Positions 1 to 8,528 of a stretch of 64,000 nucleotides of DNA are shown one piece after another (within the stretch, counting starts at the first letter, position 1; each line of letters begins with the position of its first letter). This DNA comes from an uncultured bacterium (lineage in GTDB: Bacteria > Bacillota_I > Bacilli_A > RFN20 > CAG-826): assembly GCA_949299335.1 (NCBI GenBank), contig CASGAD010000014.1, forward strand, positions 1 to 64,000, written 5' to 3'. The position numbers were made by a program, and so were the translations under genes. A model generated the notes under the pieces. The model was not told the DNA's origin and did no database searches. It saw only the letters and a list, made by a program, of their open reading frames with translations.

Positions 1-150
1 ACACCTTTTTTATCATAAGTTATGAACAACTAAATGCAACTTTCTGATTTGTTATGAAAAAGAAAATTAAACTTGAATATTGTGAAAGACTAAAATCAAT
101 TTTCGCGGGTTTACTGTTGAATTAACTTTTACACTTCACATTATAAATAT

Positions 151-159
151 TGATAAAAT
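151..159 (+). promoter_or_regulatory. Probable extended -10 promoter element of hup
   Basis: TG-a-TAAAAT at 151-159 fits an extended -10. No good -35 lies 16-18 nt upstream (TTTACA at 128-133 is 20 nt away). The start codon is 41 nt downstream, leaving room for a normal leader with the Shine-Dalgarno. The rest of bases 1-200 is AT-rich and shows nothing else recognisable. Confidence 0.4.
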
Positions 160-200
160 AAAATTTCTGTGTTTTAATAAAATCGAAAGAGGAGGGTAGT

Positions 201-476
201 ATGAATAAAGCTGAATTAGTGGTTGCTGTATCCGAGATTTGCGAACTTAGTAAAAAGGAAGTCGAGAGAGTTGTTGATGTTTTATTCGATCAAATGGAAA
301 ACGCATTACGCTCTGGCGATTCAGTTAAGATTTCTGGATTTGGTGTATTCCAAGTTAAAGCTAGAAAAGAAAGAGTAGGAACTAGTCCAGTAGGAGACCA
401 TGGTCGAATCACAATTCCTGCAACTAAAACTGTCGGATTCAAACCTAGTAAAAATTTAAAAGAATCAGTTAAATAA
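201..476 (+). CDS. hup: HU family DNA-binding protein
   Basis: Histone-like HU protein, a small dimer that bends and packages DNA in the nucleoid. The 91 residues match the usual family length of about 90. The start MNKAELV, the GFGVFQVKARKER turn that leads into the beta-arm, and the TKTVGFKPSKNLK end are typical HU/IHF signatures. The arm itself (GTSPVGDHGRITIPA) is less standard than the usual RNPxTG core. The ATG has a strong Shine-Dalgarno (GGAGGG at 191-196). It is transcribed alone: a hairpin terminator follows at once. One HU is usually the main nucleoid protein in small Firmicutes genomes; that role is inferred here. Confidence 0.95.
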   Translation: MNKAELVVAVSEICELSKKEVERVVDVLFDQMENALRSGDSVKISGFGVFQVKARKERVGTSPVGDHGRITIPATKTVGFKPSKNLKESVK

Positions 477-491
477 TTCTTGATGAATATT

Positions 492-517
492 AGAGGCTTT
501 AAATATGCCTCTTTTTT
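492..517 (+). terminator. Rho-independent terminator of hup
   Basis: AGAGGC, a 9-nt loop, then GCCTCT followed directly by a T run. The hairpin starts 15 nt after the hup stop. It covers the upstream in-frame TTG/ATG at 480-485, which argues that the next gene starts at 528 instead. Confidence 0.85.
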
Positions 518-527
518 GAAAGTTGAT

Positions 528-1151
528 ATGAACATCGAGATTTTTGATGTGCTTAAAAAGATATATAACTCTAATGGTTATAGGCTATACATGATTGGTA
601 GTACCAGTCGTGATTTTTTGCTTAGTAGGGAAATTAATGATTTTGATTTTGTAACTGATGCTACGCCTAGCGAATCATTAAAATTTTTAAAAGCCAATGA
701 AACTTTTAAACGTTTTGGAGTTTTAAAACTTAAAGTTAATAATAAAAATGTTGATATAGCAACTTTAAGAATAGAAAAAGATTACGAAGACTTTAGACAT
801 CCTAAAAAAATAGAGTTTATTAAAGATATATCTTTAGATTATTATCGTCGTGATTTCACAATTAATGCGATTTACATTAATGAAAATTATGAAGTAGAAA
901 AAATATCAACTTTAGGAGTAGAAGACCTTAAAAATAGAACATTAAGATTTATTGGTGACCCCTTAACTAGAATAAAAGAAGATCCTTTAAGAATTTTAAG
1001 AGCTAAAAGGTTTATAAAAGAATATGGTTTGAAAGTTGATGATTCTTTAATGAAAATTCTTAAAGATAATGAGTACCTAATCGAGCGCTTAAATAAGGAT
1101 AAAGTTAAAGAAGAAAATAGAAAATATGATTTAATAAAGGAGATTGAGTAA
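528..1151 (+). CDS. Short CCA tRNA nucleotidyltransferase / poly(A) polymerase head-domain protein
   Basis: Class II nucleotidyltransferase of the CCA-adding / poly(A) polymerase family. Visible motifs: GSTSRDFLL (family G-G-x-V-R-D), the metal-binding pair in DFDFVTDATP, RRDFTINAI, and EDPLRILRAKRF. These cover the catalytic head and neck. At 207 residues it is about half the usual 380-450: it stops just after the neck, so the body and tail that hold the tRNA elbow and acceptor stem are missing. The second glycine of the first motif is Ser. The ATG at 528 is chosen because the in-frame codons at 480 and 483 lie before or inside the hup terminator; no clear Shine-Dalgarno is present. It may be the organism's CCA enzyme in minimal form or have another nucleotidyl-transfer role. 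dnaD follows after 1 nt. Confidence 0.8.
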   Translation: MNIEIFDVLKKIYNSNGYRLYMIGSTSRDFLLSREINDFDFVTDATPSESLKFLKANETFKRFGVLKLKVNNKNVDIATLRIEKDYEDFRHPKKIEFIKDISLDYYRRDFTINAIYINENYEVEKISTLGVEDLKNRTLRFIGDPLTRIKEDPLRILRAKRFIKEYGLKVDDSLMKILKDNEYLIERLNKDKVKEENRKYDLIKEIE

Positions 1152-1152
1152 G

Positions 1153-1728
1153 ATGTTTAATGCTAATGCCATAAATTTTCAATATTTATTACTTGAATAT
1201 TATAAATATATGAATCTAGATGAAGTTGATCTAGTTGTTTTATTAATGATTGATCATTTAACAACTGAAGAGTGCAAATTTGTAAGTGCAGATGATATAT
1301 GTGTAAAAACAACTTTAGCTCATGATTTAGTTGATGAACATCTTTCTAATTTATTCTTAAAAAAATATATTGATATAGGTAATGATGGAAATACTGCCTA
1401 TACTAGTTTAGAACCAATTAAAAAAATATTATATAAACTATTTCAAAATACCATTTTTACTGAAGCGGAATTAGAACAAAATACCGAACTTGAAAACGCT
1501 AGAACTGAAGTTTTTGATGCCATGGAAGATTTGCTTGATAGATCTTTAACTCCTTTAGAAATTACTAGAGTAGAAGGGTGGATTACTAGTGGAACATCTA
1601 AAAAAATCATTTTAGATAGTTTAAAAGACGCAAAAGCTAAAAATATAACTAATATTAATCAAATTGACCGCTTAATTGTTAAAAAAATGAGAGAAGAAGA
1701 TAATTTTGGTAATGAACTTAAAGGATAA
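1153..1728 (+). CDS. dnaD: DnaD-family replication initiation / primosome protein
   Basis: DnaD helps load the replicative helicase with DnaB and DnaI during initiation and restart in Firmicutes. The protein has 191 residues. The N-terminal part (about 1-100) looks like the winged-helix domain, and the C-terminal part (about 115-175, with LTPLEITRVEGWITSG and the Lys-rich helix after it) matches the DnaD/DnaB C-terminal domain. The ATG at 1153 has AAGGAG at 1138-1143; the TTG at 1144 is too close to that site. It sits directly before nth, as in Bacillus subtilis, and its end overlaps nth by 17 nt, so the two are likely translationally coupled. Confidence 0.88.
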   Translation: MFNANAINFQYLLLEYYKYMNLDEVDLVVLLMIDHLTTEECKFVSADDICVKTTLAHDLVDEHLSNLFLKKYIDIGNDGNTAYTSLEPIKKILYKLFQNTIFTEAELEQNTELENARTEVFDAMEDLLDRSLTPLEITRVEGWITSGTSKKIILDSLKDAKAKNITNINQIDRLIVKKMREEDNFGNELKG

Positions 1729-2350
1729 AGCTTATATTATTCAAAAATATTTTGATGAAATATTACCTTTTGCTAGTTGTGAGTTAACTTATAATAGCGA
1801 TTATGGTTTTTTGATTAGCGTAATGCTTAGTGCTCAGTGCACAGATAAAAAAGTTAATAAAGTGACTGATATTTTATTTAACAAATATAAATCATTAGAA
1901 GAACTTGATGAAGCCTCATTAAGTGATATTGAAGAAACCATTAAATCTTTGGGATTATATAAAACCAAAGCTAAAAATATTAAAGTAATTACTCATGAAT
2001 TATTGACTCGATTTAATGGTAAAGTCCCTAGTGACAAAAATGAACTAATGAGTTTACCTGGAGTTGGCAATAAAACTAGTAATGTAGTGCGAGTTGAGCT
2101 TTTTAAAATACCTGAATTTCCAGTAGATACACATGTGATGAGAGCTTCTAAAAGACTTGGCTTGACTCTAGAAGAAGATGATGCTTTTACTATTGAAGAG
2201 AAATTAAAAAAGATTTTTCCTAAAGAAAAATGGATTTTACTTCACCATCAATTTATCCATTTTGGGAGATATTATTGTAAAGCCATTTCTCCTAAATGTC
2301 AGGGATGTAAATTAGAAGGAATATGTAAATTTCAAAAGTTATCTAAATGA
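1712..2350 (+). CDS. nth: Endonuclease III (DNA glycosylase / AP lyase)
   Basis: Base-excision repair enzyme that removes oxidised pyrimidines and cuts at abasic sites. The 212 residues are close to the E. coli length of 211. The helix-hairpin-helix LPGVGNKTSNVV carries the catalytic Lys, and VDTHVMRASKRLGL carries the catalytic Asp. Four cysteines spaced C-x6-C-x2-C-x5-C at the C-terminus bind the [4Fe-4S] cluster. The ATG at 1712 is preferred to an upstream TTG; its start lies inside the end of dnaD. The gene ends in TGA and its last 19 bases overlap the end of recU on the other strand. Confidence 0.95.
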   Translation: MNLKDKAYIIQKYFDEILPFASCELTYNSDYGFLISVMLSAQCTDKKVNKVTDILFNKYKSLEELDEASLSDIEETIKSLGLYKTKAKNIKVITHELLTRFNGKVPSDKNELMSLPGVGNKTSNVVRVELFKIPEFPVDTHVMRASKRLGLTLEEDDAFTIEEKLKKIFPKEKWILLHHQFIHFGRYYCKAISPKCQGCKLEGICKFQKLSK

Positions 2351-2883
2351 AGTTTTAAGACATTTAAATAATCTAAAGGAGGCATAAAGCCTCTTTTTAT
2401 TTCATAGGCATTTTTTAAAAAGTAACTTAGAGGAATAGAAGAAGTTGAGTTATTTTTAATAAACTCAAATAAGCTTTTGCTAGGCAAAATAAAATACTTA
2501 TTTAATAAAGCAAATTCTATGATAAAAAAAGATATTCCACCATGCAAAATTACTCTTTTTGCGTGCAAAACTTGATTATCTTTTATGTTTTTTAATGGAA
2601 AACTAGTTTTAGAATTTGTGCTTTTAGCTTCAAAATCTAAGTATTTTCCTTTATATAAGCCGTTATAATCAGTGGTGCTTTTACTTTCAAAATAAGCCTC
2701 AATTATTTTATTATTTTGACATTTAACTATATTAATTGGAGTAGCTTTTTTGTATATTAAAGCAATACTATTTTCTAAATAGTAATCATTAGAATCATTG
2801 ATTTCCTTTTCAAGAGTCATCCCTCTATTTTTATAATTTATAATCTCATTATTGTCATTAACATCAAAGTTAAATTTAATCAT
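2332..2883 (-). CDS. recU: Holliday junction resolvase RecU
   Basis: RecU cuts Holliday junctions during recombination in Firmicutes and also modulates RecA. It is 183 residues, a little shorter than the Bacillus subtilis protein of about 200. Recognisable segments: NRGMTLEKEINDSN near the start, ALIYKKATPINIV, and the nuclease core TTDYNGLYKGKYLDFEAK with the metal-binding D...D...ExK pattern. The start overlaps the end of the upstream exonuclease gene by 4 nt (ATGA type), so they form a two-gene operon. In B. subtilis recU is next to the cell-wall gene ponA; that gene is absent here and an exonuclease takes its place. Its end overlaps nth. Confidence 0.92.
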   Translation of the reverse strand: MIKFNFDVNDNNEIINYKNRGMTLEKEINDSNDYYLENSIALIYKKATPINIVKCQNNKIIEAYFESKSTTDYNGLYKGKYLDFEAKSTNSKTSFPLKNIKDNQVLHAKRVILHGGISFFIIEFALLNKYFILPSKSLFEFIKNNSTSSIPLSYFLKNAYEIKRGFMPPLDYLNVLKLHLDNF

Positions 2884-3605
2884 TGAATTTCCTCATCAAT
2901 ATATTTTAAGAGGTCATCAGTGGTTACAGTTCCTTCATCAACTAACTTAGTCATAATTTTTAATATTGGAGTTGGCAAATGAGGGTTATGAAGTAAAACT
3001 TTTAAATATTCTTCCTTTAAAATTCGTTTTTCAGTAATGAAAGCGTTATAAAGTAAAGATAAATTAATTGCATCGCTTTGGGGATCATGAGCATCTCCTA
3101 AAGGTGTGATTTCAAACTTTTTTAAGGCATCTAATAAAGAAATCATCTCATTTCTATTGCTTCGACAAAATTTAGATACAACATTAGAAAAATCGATGTT
3201 CTTTTTATAAATCATATGAATAAAATCATCATCATCTACATGATTAATTAAAGAAGTTTGATGTAATAAACGCATATCAAAATTACCATAAGTCATAAAG
3301 ACAGTTTGCTTTAAATTATTTCCACAATAAGAGCTAAATTTTTGTATGGCATCAGTAAAATTTTCACCATATTGAAAAAGATAAAGGTCAGTGATCCCAG
3401 TTAATTGTTCAACAACTGGACCAACAACACCTTCAGCTCGAATAAAAATTTTAAATGGTTTATGCGACTTTTTTATTCTTTTTTTATTGTCTAATTCAAC
3501 TTTTATGGCCCCAATTGCAATTATTTCTTGAGTCAATTGAGTACCTTCAAAGTCCATGAAGATAATTTGATTTGCATCGTTTAGTAACTTGTTTAAAAAC
3601 TTCAT
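2880..3605 (-). CDS. DEDD-family 3'-5' exonuclease
   Basis: Exonuclease of the DEDDh (RNase T / DNA polymerase III epsilon / KapD-like) superfamily. Visible: the D-x-E pair in IIFMDFEGTQ, the second acidic site in FMTYGNFDMRLL, and the last His...Asp pair in GDAHDPQSDAINLSLLY. The C-terminal 60 residues are not recognised. Substrate (DNA or RNA) cannot be told; it could be a KapD/ERI-1-like nuclease. I place the start at the ATG at 3605 (241 residues) because a good promoter (TTGAAA-17-TATAAT, minus strand) ends only 7 nt before it, so the in-frame GTG at 3644 lies upstream of transcription. No Shine-Dalgarno precedes the ATG, so translation is probably leaderless. It is coupled to recU. Confidence 0.8.
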   Translation of the reverse strand: MKFLNKLLNDANQIIFMDFEGTQLTQEIIAIGAIKVELDNKKRIKKSHKPFKIFIRAEGVVGPVVEQLTGITDLYLFQYGENFTDAIQKFSSYCGNNLKQTVFMTYGNFDMRLLHQTSLINHVDDDDFIHMIYKKNIDFSNVVSKFCRSNRNEMISLLDALKKFEITPLGDAHDPQSDAINLSLLYNAFITEKRILKEEYLKVLLHNPHLPTPILKIMTKLVDEGTVTTDDLLKYIDEEIQ

Positions 3606-3612
3606 AAAAAGA

Positions 3613-3641
3613 ATTATAAAAATTTTTGACCTCTCTTTCAA
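3613..3641 (-). promoter_or_regulatory. Promoter of the exonuclease-recU operon
   Basis: On the minus strand, TTGAAA (3641-3636), a 17-nt spacer, then TATAAT (3618-3613). The -10 ends 7 nt before the ATG at 3605, so the expected transcription start coincides with the start codon. Confidence 0.7.
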
Positions 3642-3759
3642 CACTAGTAAAACAACTAGTTTATTTATCTTTTTTTCAATTTTATTAAATTTAGTGAAAA
3701 GAGAAGAAATATTTTGCGATGCTCATCGAATTTTTGTAGTCAAATTAGCCCTTATTTTA

Positions 3760-3788
3760 TTGATAATATTAAAGTTCTTTAATATAAT
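3760..3788 (+). promoter_or_regulatory. Promoter of gpsB (and probably rnpB)
   Basis: TTGATA (3760-3765), 17-nt spacer, TATAAT (3783-3788). It lies 19 nt before the gpsB ATG and leaves room for the TTAGGA ribosome-binding site at 3796-3801. It is divergent from the exonuclease promoter. Confidence 0.75.
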
Positions 3789-3807
3789 TTATGTGTTAGG
3801 AATTACA

Positions 3808-4164
3808 ATGAAACTCAATTTAGATTGGAAAGATATTTTAAATAAAAAGTTCAAACAAAATCAAAAGGGCTATGACCCTGATGAGGTTGATGCTTTTTTA
3901 GATAAAGTTCTTGAAGATTATGAATCATTTGATAAAGAGATTGATTCCTTAAACGGCAAAATTATTTCTTTAAAAAGAGATAATGAAACACTTAAAGCTT
4001 CTTTAAGAGAAAAAGATACCGTGATTTCAATTCAAAAAAGCAAAAACATTGCTTTATCTACATCTCATCAATCATCGTTAGATAATTTAGAACTATTACA
4101 ACGTTGTAGTGCTTATGAGAAAAAACTTTATCAAATGGGCATTGATCCTAGCAAGATTAAATAA
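3808..4164 (+). CDS. gpsB: GpsB/DivIVA-domain cell division protein
   Basis: Cytosolic DivIVA-like protein that in Bacilli links the division machinery to wall synthesis. It has 118 residues, as usual for GpsB. The lipid-binding N-terminal motif (KFKQNQKGYDPDEVDAFLDKV, split around residues 11-31) is clear, followed by a coiled coil at about 32-70 and a short C-terminal trimerisation segment (LLQRCSAYEKKLYQ). The frame is open upstream to 3589, but the promoter at 3760-3788 and the Shine-Dalgarno fix the start at 3808. RNase P RNA follows with no gap, the same order as in B. subtilis. Confidence 0.9.
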   Translation: MKLNLDWKDILNKKFKQNQKGYDPDEVDAFLDKVLEDYESFDKEIDSLNGKIISLKRDNETLKASLREKDTVISIQKSKNIALSTSHQSSLDNLELLQRCSAYEKKLYQMGIDPSKIK

Positions 4165-4510
4165 ACTTCAGTCCATGCAATCGCTGGTTCTTTTATGAAT
4201 TAGAGGAAAGTCCATGCTCGCACTTCCTGTGATGGAAGTAGTGATTATGCTAGTCTAAAAAATAAGGCTAGGTACTTTGGAGAAAGTAACGGCAGATGAA
4301 GATCTAAAAGGAAACTCATGATTGGAATCTATAAAGTGCCACAGTGACGAATTTGCTTGAAAAGGCAAAATGAAACGTTGGTAAACCCCTTAAGCGAGAA
4401 ACTCAAATTTTGGTAGAGGAGATTGGGAAGGAGAAACGAATCCTAACTAGTAAACGAAAGTTTAGATAAATGATTGCATAAAACATAACATGGCTTACGG
4501 ACTGAGTACT
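4165..4510 (+). ncRNA. rnpB: RNase P RNA (type B)
   Basis: Catalytic RNA that matures tRNA 5' ends. The hallmark GAGGAAAGTCCATGCTCGCAC appears as two parts around 4202-4222, followed by AAAGTGCCACAGTGACGAA, GGTAAACCCC, GCGAGAAACTCAAATTTTGG and the closing CATGGCTTACGGACT. The first bases (CTTCAGTCC, 4166-4174) pair with GGACTGAGT (4499-4507) to close helix P1, which sets the ends. The length of about 345 nt is usual for the Firmicutes class. It begins right after the gpsB stop codon and is likely processed from or transcribed with that gene. No U-run terminator is visible before pgsA. Confidence 0.95.
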
Positions 4511-4532
4511 CATTAAAGAAAGTAAAATTATT

Positions 4533-5210
4533 ATGAAAAAAATTAATTTACCTACAAAAATAACTATCTGTCGAATAATCTTGGCAGTTGTTTTAATTTT
4601 TGGACTAATTATTTTATACCTTTTAGATGAATTTAAAGTTATTAGTATTGCTTCAATTGGCAATATTGCTTTAACTGATGGAATAAATCCCCCAACAATA
4701 AATTGGATAATGATTATTGTCTTTGTTGTTTTTGCAATTGCTAGTTTAACTGACACGCTTGATGGGTATTTAGCTCGTAAAAATAACGAAGTGACTGATT
4801 TAGGAAAATTTTTAGATCCTATCGCTGATAAGATGCTAGTAAATTCAGTAATGATATTTTTAGCATTGAATTTTGTAAGTTTAAGTGACGATGTTAAATT
4901 TCCTTTTTTCTGCGTTATTATAATGGTTGTTAGAGATTTAGTTGTTGATGGATTAAGATTTTTAGCGGCTCAAAAACAAGTTGTTATTGCTGCTAATGTT
5001 TTTGGGAAAGTGAAAACGATTACTCAAATGTTTGCTATTTTGATTGTTTTACTTAATGGTTTCCCATTTTCATACTTTGATTATAATTGGCCAATGTATC
5101 TACATATTAGTGATTGGCTTTGTTATATTGCCACATTCTTTAGTGTTTTAAGTGGTATCATTTATGTCAAACAAAACATTAATGTTTTAGGAGGGGAAAA
5201 TAATGAATAA
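4533..5210 (+). CDS. pgsA: CDP-diacylglycerol-glycerol-3-phosphate 3-phosphatidyltransferase
   Basis: Membrane enzyme that makes phosphatidylglycerol phosphate, the committed step to phosphatidylglycerol. The CDP-alcohol phosphotransferase signature is complete: D74-x2-D77-G-x2-A-R-x8-G91-x3-D95-x3-D99. Hydrophobic segments at about 10-30, 57-73, 103-120, 150-170 and 190-215 are likely membrane helices. At 225 residues it is slightly longer than the usual 180-200 because of an insertion at about 33-55. No Shine-Dalgarno precedes the ATG. It overlaps the next gene by 8 nt, and the order pgsA-cinA-recA is conserved in Firmicutes. Confidence 0.92.
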   Translation: MKKINLPTKITICRIILAVVLIFGLIILYLLDEFKVISIASIGNIALTDGINPPTINWIMIIVFVVFAIASLTDTLDGYLARKNNEVTDLGKFLDPIADKMLVNSVMIFLALNFVSLSDDVKFPFFCVIIMVVRDLVVDGLRFLAAQKQVVIAANVFGKVKTITQMFAILIVLLNGFPFSYFDYNWPMYLHISDWLCYIATFFSVLSGIIYVKQNINVLGGENNE

Positions 5211-5679
5211 TGTCCAAAAACTTATTGATGAATTAGCTAATAGAAATTTAACTATTGGTTCTGTTGAATCGTTTACTGGAGGACTTTTTGCTAAAGTCAT
5301 TACAGATGTTAGTGGAGCAAGCCAAGTATACAAAGGAAGTATAGTTGCTTATTCACCAGAAGTTAAAGTTAATGTTGTAGGAATTCCTCAAGAATACATC
5401 GATGAACATGGTGTTGTTAGTTATGAAGTTTGTCAACAAATGGCGATTAAAGGTCAAAAACTTTTAGGTGTCGATGTTTGTGTTGCTTTTACAGGCAATG
5501 CTGGACCAGCTGTATGTGAAGAAGGTACAGAAGTTGGTACTTGCTATATGTCAATTGTTTATCATGGTCAAGCTTGGCCAATCCCATTAAAACTTGAAAT
5601 GGAAAGAAACACTTTAAAACAATATTGTGTAGAGGCAGTTATTTCTACAGTTTTAAGTATTATCACTCAATCAAAATAA
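5203..5679 (+). CDS. pncC: CinA C-terminal domain protein (nicotinamide-nucleotide amidase)
   Basis: Stand-alone CinA C-terminal domain (158 residues), which in characterised members deamidates nicotinamide mononucleotide for pyridine nucleotide recycling. Motifs: VESFTGGLFAKVITDVSGAS with the catalytic Ser, the YKGSIVAYSPEVK segment, and AFTGNAGP (family usually G-x-A-G-P). The N-terminal molybdopterin-binding domain of full-length CinA is absent. AGGAGG precedes the ATG, which lies inside the end of pgsA. Its place just before recA is the classic cinA-recA pair; a recombination or competence link is suggested only by position. Confidence 0.87.
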   Translation: MNNVQKLIDELANRNLTIGSVESFTGGLFAKVITDVSGASQVYKGSIVAYSPEVKVNVVGIPQEYIDEHGVVSYEVCQQMAIKGQKLLGVDVCVAFTGNAGPAVCEEGTEVGTCYMSIVYHGQAWPIPLKLEMERNTLKQYCVEAVISTVLSIITQSK

Positions 5680-5741
5680 TTTTAAAAAAAATAGAAAAAA
5701 ATTATTATTGAGTATGTTGTGCATAGTGAAAGGAGTTTTTA

Positions 5742-6770
5742 ATGAGCGAAGAAAATAAAAAAACTGTAAGTAACGATGCACTTAAAAGTGTTTTATTCCA
5801 AGTCGAAAAAGAATTTGGAAAGGGCTCAGTTGTTCGTTTAGGAGATCATCCAAATGTTGATTGTGATTCAATTTCTAGTGGAAGTATATTACTAGATAAT
5901 TGTTTAGGTGTTGGAGGATATCCAAAAGGCAGGATAATTGAAATTTATGGTCCTGAGAGTAGTGGAAAGACTACTTTAGCATTAACTGCGGTTGCTGAAG
6001 TACAAGCAAAAGGTGGTTATGCGGCGTATATTGATGCTGAAAATAGTATCGATCCAGATTATGCAAAAGTTTTAGGAGTTGATATTGATAATTTAATATT
6101 AAGTCAACCTGATACCGGAGAAGAGGCTTTAGAAATTGTTGAAAGATTAGCAAAAAGTGGTGTCTTCTCATTAATAGTTGTTGATAGTGTTGCGGCTTTA
6201 GTACCTCAAGCTGAACTTGAAGGGCAAATGACTGATTCAAGTGTAGGATTACAAGCGCGAATGATGTCAAAGGCAATGCGTAAAATAACAGGTGTTTTAA
6301 ATAAAAATGGATGTACTGTTATTTTTATAAATCAACTTAGAGAAAAAGTTGGTGTAATTTATGGAAACAATGAAACGACTACTGGAGGAAGAGCTCTAAA
6401 ATTTTATTCAAGTGTCAGAATTGACATTAGAAGAAGTGAAGCGATTAAGGATGGAATAAACATTATAGGAAACGTTGTTACTATTAAAGTAGTTAAAAAT
6501 AAGGTTTCACCACCATTCAAGAGTTGTAAAGTTGACATAATCTATGGCAAGGGAATTTCAAAAGAAGGTGAACTATTAGATTTAGCGATCGAAAAAGGAA
6601 TTGTTAAAAAGAGTGGTTCATGGTATGAAGTTTATGGCCAAAGAATGGGACAAGGCAGAGAAACTGCTAAACAATTTTTAAGAGAAAACTCAGATATTTT
6701 TAAACAACTTAAAGATGAAATTATTAATGGAGTAATCCAAACTACCCCAGCAGAAAATCCTATTTTTTAA
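5742..6770 (+). CDS. recA: Recombinase A
   Basis: DNA strand-exchange ATPase for homologous recombination, with an SOS co-protease role where LexA exists. It has 342 residues, standard length. Walker A is GPESSGKTT (70-78), Walker B is [10 protein letters not shown], and loop L2 appears as [17 protein letters not shown]. The C-terminal tail ends NPIF without the usual run of acidic residues. AAAGGAG precedes the ATG. I saw no clear Bacillus-type LexA box (GAAC-N4-GTTC) in the 62 nt upstream. A 12-bp hairpin follows the gene. Confidence 0.97.
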   Translation: MSEENKKTVSNDALKSVLFQVEKEFGKGSVVRLGDHPNVDCDSISSGSILLDNCLGVGGYPKGRIIEIYGPESSGKTTLALTAVAEVQAKGGYAAYIDAENSIDPDYAKVLGVDIDNLILSQPDTGEEALEIVERLAKSGVFSLIVVDSVAALVPQAELEGQMTDSSVGLQARMMSKAMRKITGVLNKNGCTVIFINQLREKVGVIYGNNETTTGGRALKFYSSVRIDIRRSEAIKDGINIIGNVVTIKVVKNKVSPPFKSCKVDIIYGKGISKEGELLDLAIEKGIVKKSGSWYEVYGQRMGQGRETAKQFLRENSDIFKQLKDEIINGVIQTTPAENPIF

Positions 6771-6800
6771 TGTAGAAGACAAGTGGTATTTAAGTTATAA

Positions 6801-6829
6801 TTAATGAGTATCATGAAGATACTTATTAA
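6801..6829 (+). terminator. Hairpin after recA, possible weak terminator
   Basis: A 12-bp stem (TTAATGAGTATC / GATACTTATTAA, with one G-T pair) around a 5-nt loop, 31 nt after the recA stop. No T run follows, so it may be a weak terminator or a 3'-end stabiliser, not a strong stop. Confidence 0.5.
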
Positions 6830-6920
6830 TTAAGAATATAATTTGTTAAATATAGATAAATAAACTTTATTTTATTGATTTGTGTCTAGTGATACCTTTT
6901 GAATAAAAGGAGATTTTAAA

Positions 6921-8528
6921 ATGATTGATTTAACTGGCAGATTTAATACGCTAGTTGATAATTCATTACCTACTTATGTGTGGGTTTTACTGATTGTAAT
7001 TTGTGCTATTGTTGGCATTGTAATTGGATGTGTAATTTGTATATTATTACCTAATTTAAAAGCAAAAAGAGCGCAAAACAATGCAGAAAAGATTATTAAC
7101 GACGCAAATATTAAAGCTGAAAAAATTCAAAAAAACGCTCAAATCGATGCAAAACAAACTGTATTCGAAATGAAGCAAGAAGCTGAAAAAGATATTAAAG
7201 AAAGAAAGCAAGAAGTTGTTCAACAAGAAGCAAAACTTCTTCAAAGAGAGCAATCTATCGATGCTAGAGATCAAGCTCTATTAAAGAAAGAAAATAATCT
7301 TGAACTTAAAGAGCAACAAATTGATCAACAAATCGAAGAAAACAAGAAGAAAGCAAAAATTTTGGATGAAAAGATTAATTCAATACTTTCTGAACTTGAA
7401 AATATTGGAAAATTGACTGAAAAAGATGCTCGAGATGAGATCTTTAGAAGAGTTGAAGAAAAAGAACAACAAAACATTGCTAAGTACATGAAAGAGCGTG
7501 AAGAAGAAGCTGAAGCAAAGGCTGATGAAGAAGCGAAAGATATTATTTGTAATGCTATCGCTAGACACGCTCAAGAAGTTACAACTGAACGTACTGTTTC
7601 TACCGTTGCTCTTCCTAGCGATGAAATGAAAGGAAGAATTATTGGTAGAGAAGGAAGAAATATTAAATCTTTAGAGCAAATGTTAGGTGTTGACATTATT
7701 ATTGATGATACACCAGAAGCAATTACTGTTTCTTGCTTTAATCCTATAAGAAGAGAAGTTGCTACAAGAGCATTAAATGTTTTAATTAAAGATGGAAGAA
7801 TTCAACCAGGACGTATTGAAGAAGTTGTCGCTAAATGTCAAAAAGAAGTAAATGACACAATCAAAAAAGCTGGTGAAGATGCTGTATTTAAGCTTGGAAT
7901 TAGCAATATGAATAAAGAGTTAGTCGCTCTTGTTGGAAGATTAAAATATCGTACAAGTTATGGCCAAAATCAACTTGAACATAGTGTAGAAACTGCAAAA
8001 CTTTGTGGAGCTATGGCTGCTGAACTTGGATTAAATCAACAATTAGCTAAAAGAGCCGGTTTACTTCATGATTTAGGTAAAGGATTAGACTTTGAAGTTG
8101 AAGGTAGCCACATGGAGTTAGGCGCTAGAATGGCTAAAAAATATGGTGAAAATGATTTAGTTGTTAATGCAATCGAAGCTCACCATGGAGATGTACCTCC
8201 AAAATCAGTTATTGCTTATTTAGTAATCGCTGCTGATACATTAAGTGCTGCTAGACCTGGAGCAAGAAGCGAAACATTAGAAACATACATTAAAAGAGTT
8301 GAACAACTTGAATCAATTGCAAAATCTTATGATGGAGTTAGTCAATGCTACGCAATGCAAAGTGGTAGAGAAGTTAGAGTCATGGTTTTGCCAGAAAAAA
8401 TTGATGATTTACAAGCATTTAAACTTGCTAAGGATATAAAAGATAGAATCGAAAAAGAAATGACATATCCTGGCCAAATTAAGGTCAATGTCATTAGAGA
8501 ATATCGTGCACAAGAGACTGCTAAATAA
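6921..8528 (+). CDS. rny: Ribonuclease Y
   Basis: Membrane-anchored endoribonuclease that starts mRNA decay in many Firmicutes. Order along 535 residues: one N-terminal membrane helix (about 19-44), a long charged coiled coil (about 50-210), a KH RNA-binding domain ([16 protein letters not shown]), and an HD domain with HSVETAK and LLHDLGKG supplying metal ligands, then a C-terminal domain ending in VIREYRAQE. The ATG has AAAAGGAG at a good distance. The start of ymdB overlaps its stop by 1 nt. rny next to ymdB is conserved in Bacilli; a RicA-like domain, which in B. subtilis works with RNase Y, is encoded two genes downstream. Confidence 0.97.
   Translation: MIDLTGRFNTLVDNSLPTYVWVLLIVICAIVGIVIGCVICILLPNLKAKRAQNNAEKIINDANIKAEKIQKNAQIDAKQTVFEMKQEAEKDIKERKQEVVQQEAKLLQREQSIDARDQALLKKENNLELKEQQIDQQIEENKKKAKILDEKINSILSELENIGKLTEKDARDEIFRRVEEKEQQNIAKYMKEREEEAEAKADEEAKDIICNAIARHAQEVTTERTVSTVALPSDEMKGRIIGREGRNIKSLEQMLGVDIIIDDTPEAITVSCFNPIRREVATRALNVLIKDGRIQPGRIEEVVAKCQKEVNDTIKKAGEDAVFKLGISNMNKELVALVGRLKYRTSYGQNQLEHSVETAKLCGAMAAELGLNQQLAKRAGLLHDLGKGLDFEVEGSHMELGARMAKKYGENDLVVNAIEAHHGDVPPKSVIAYLVIAADTLSAARPGARSETLETYIKRVEQLESIAKSYDGVSQCYAMQSGREVRVMVLPEKIDDLQAFKLAKDIKDRIEKEMTYPGQIKVNVIREYRAQETAK

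Noticed and set aside
3589-3807. In-frame upstream extension of gpsB
   Set aside because: A full promoter (3760-3788) and a ribosome-binding site lie inside it, and the extension would overlap the start of the divergent exonuclease gene.
4523-4528. TAAAAT as a leaderless promoter for pgsA
   Set aside because: It ends only 4 nt before the ATG, which would put the transcription start inside the coding region; pgsA is more likely expressed by read-through from rnpB.
5680-5741. SOS (LexA) box upstream of recA
   Set aside because: No GAAC-N4-GTTC pattern was found in the short gap.
5971-6276. Open frame on the minus strand inside recA
   Set aside because: It gives a Leu/Gln-rich peptide without family features and lies wholly within a strongly conserved gene.
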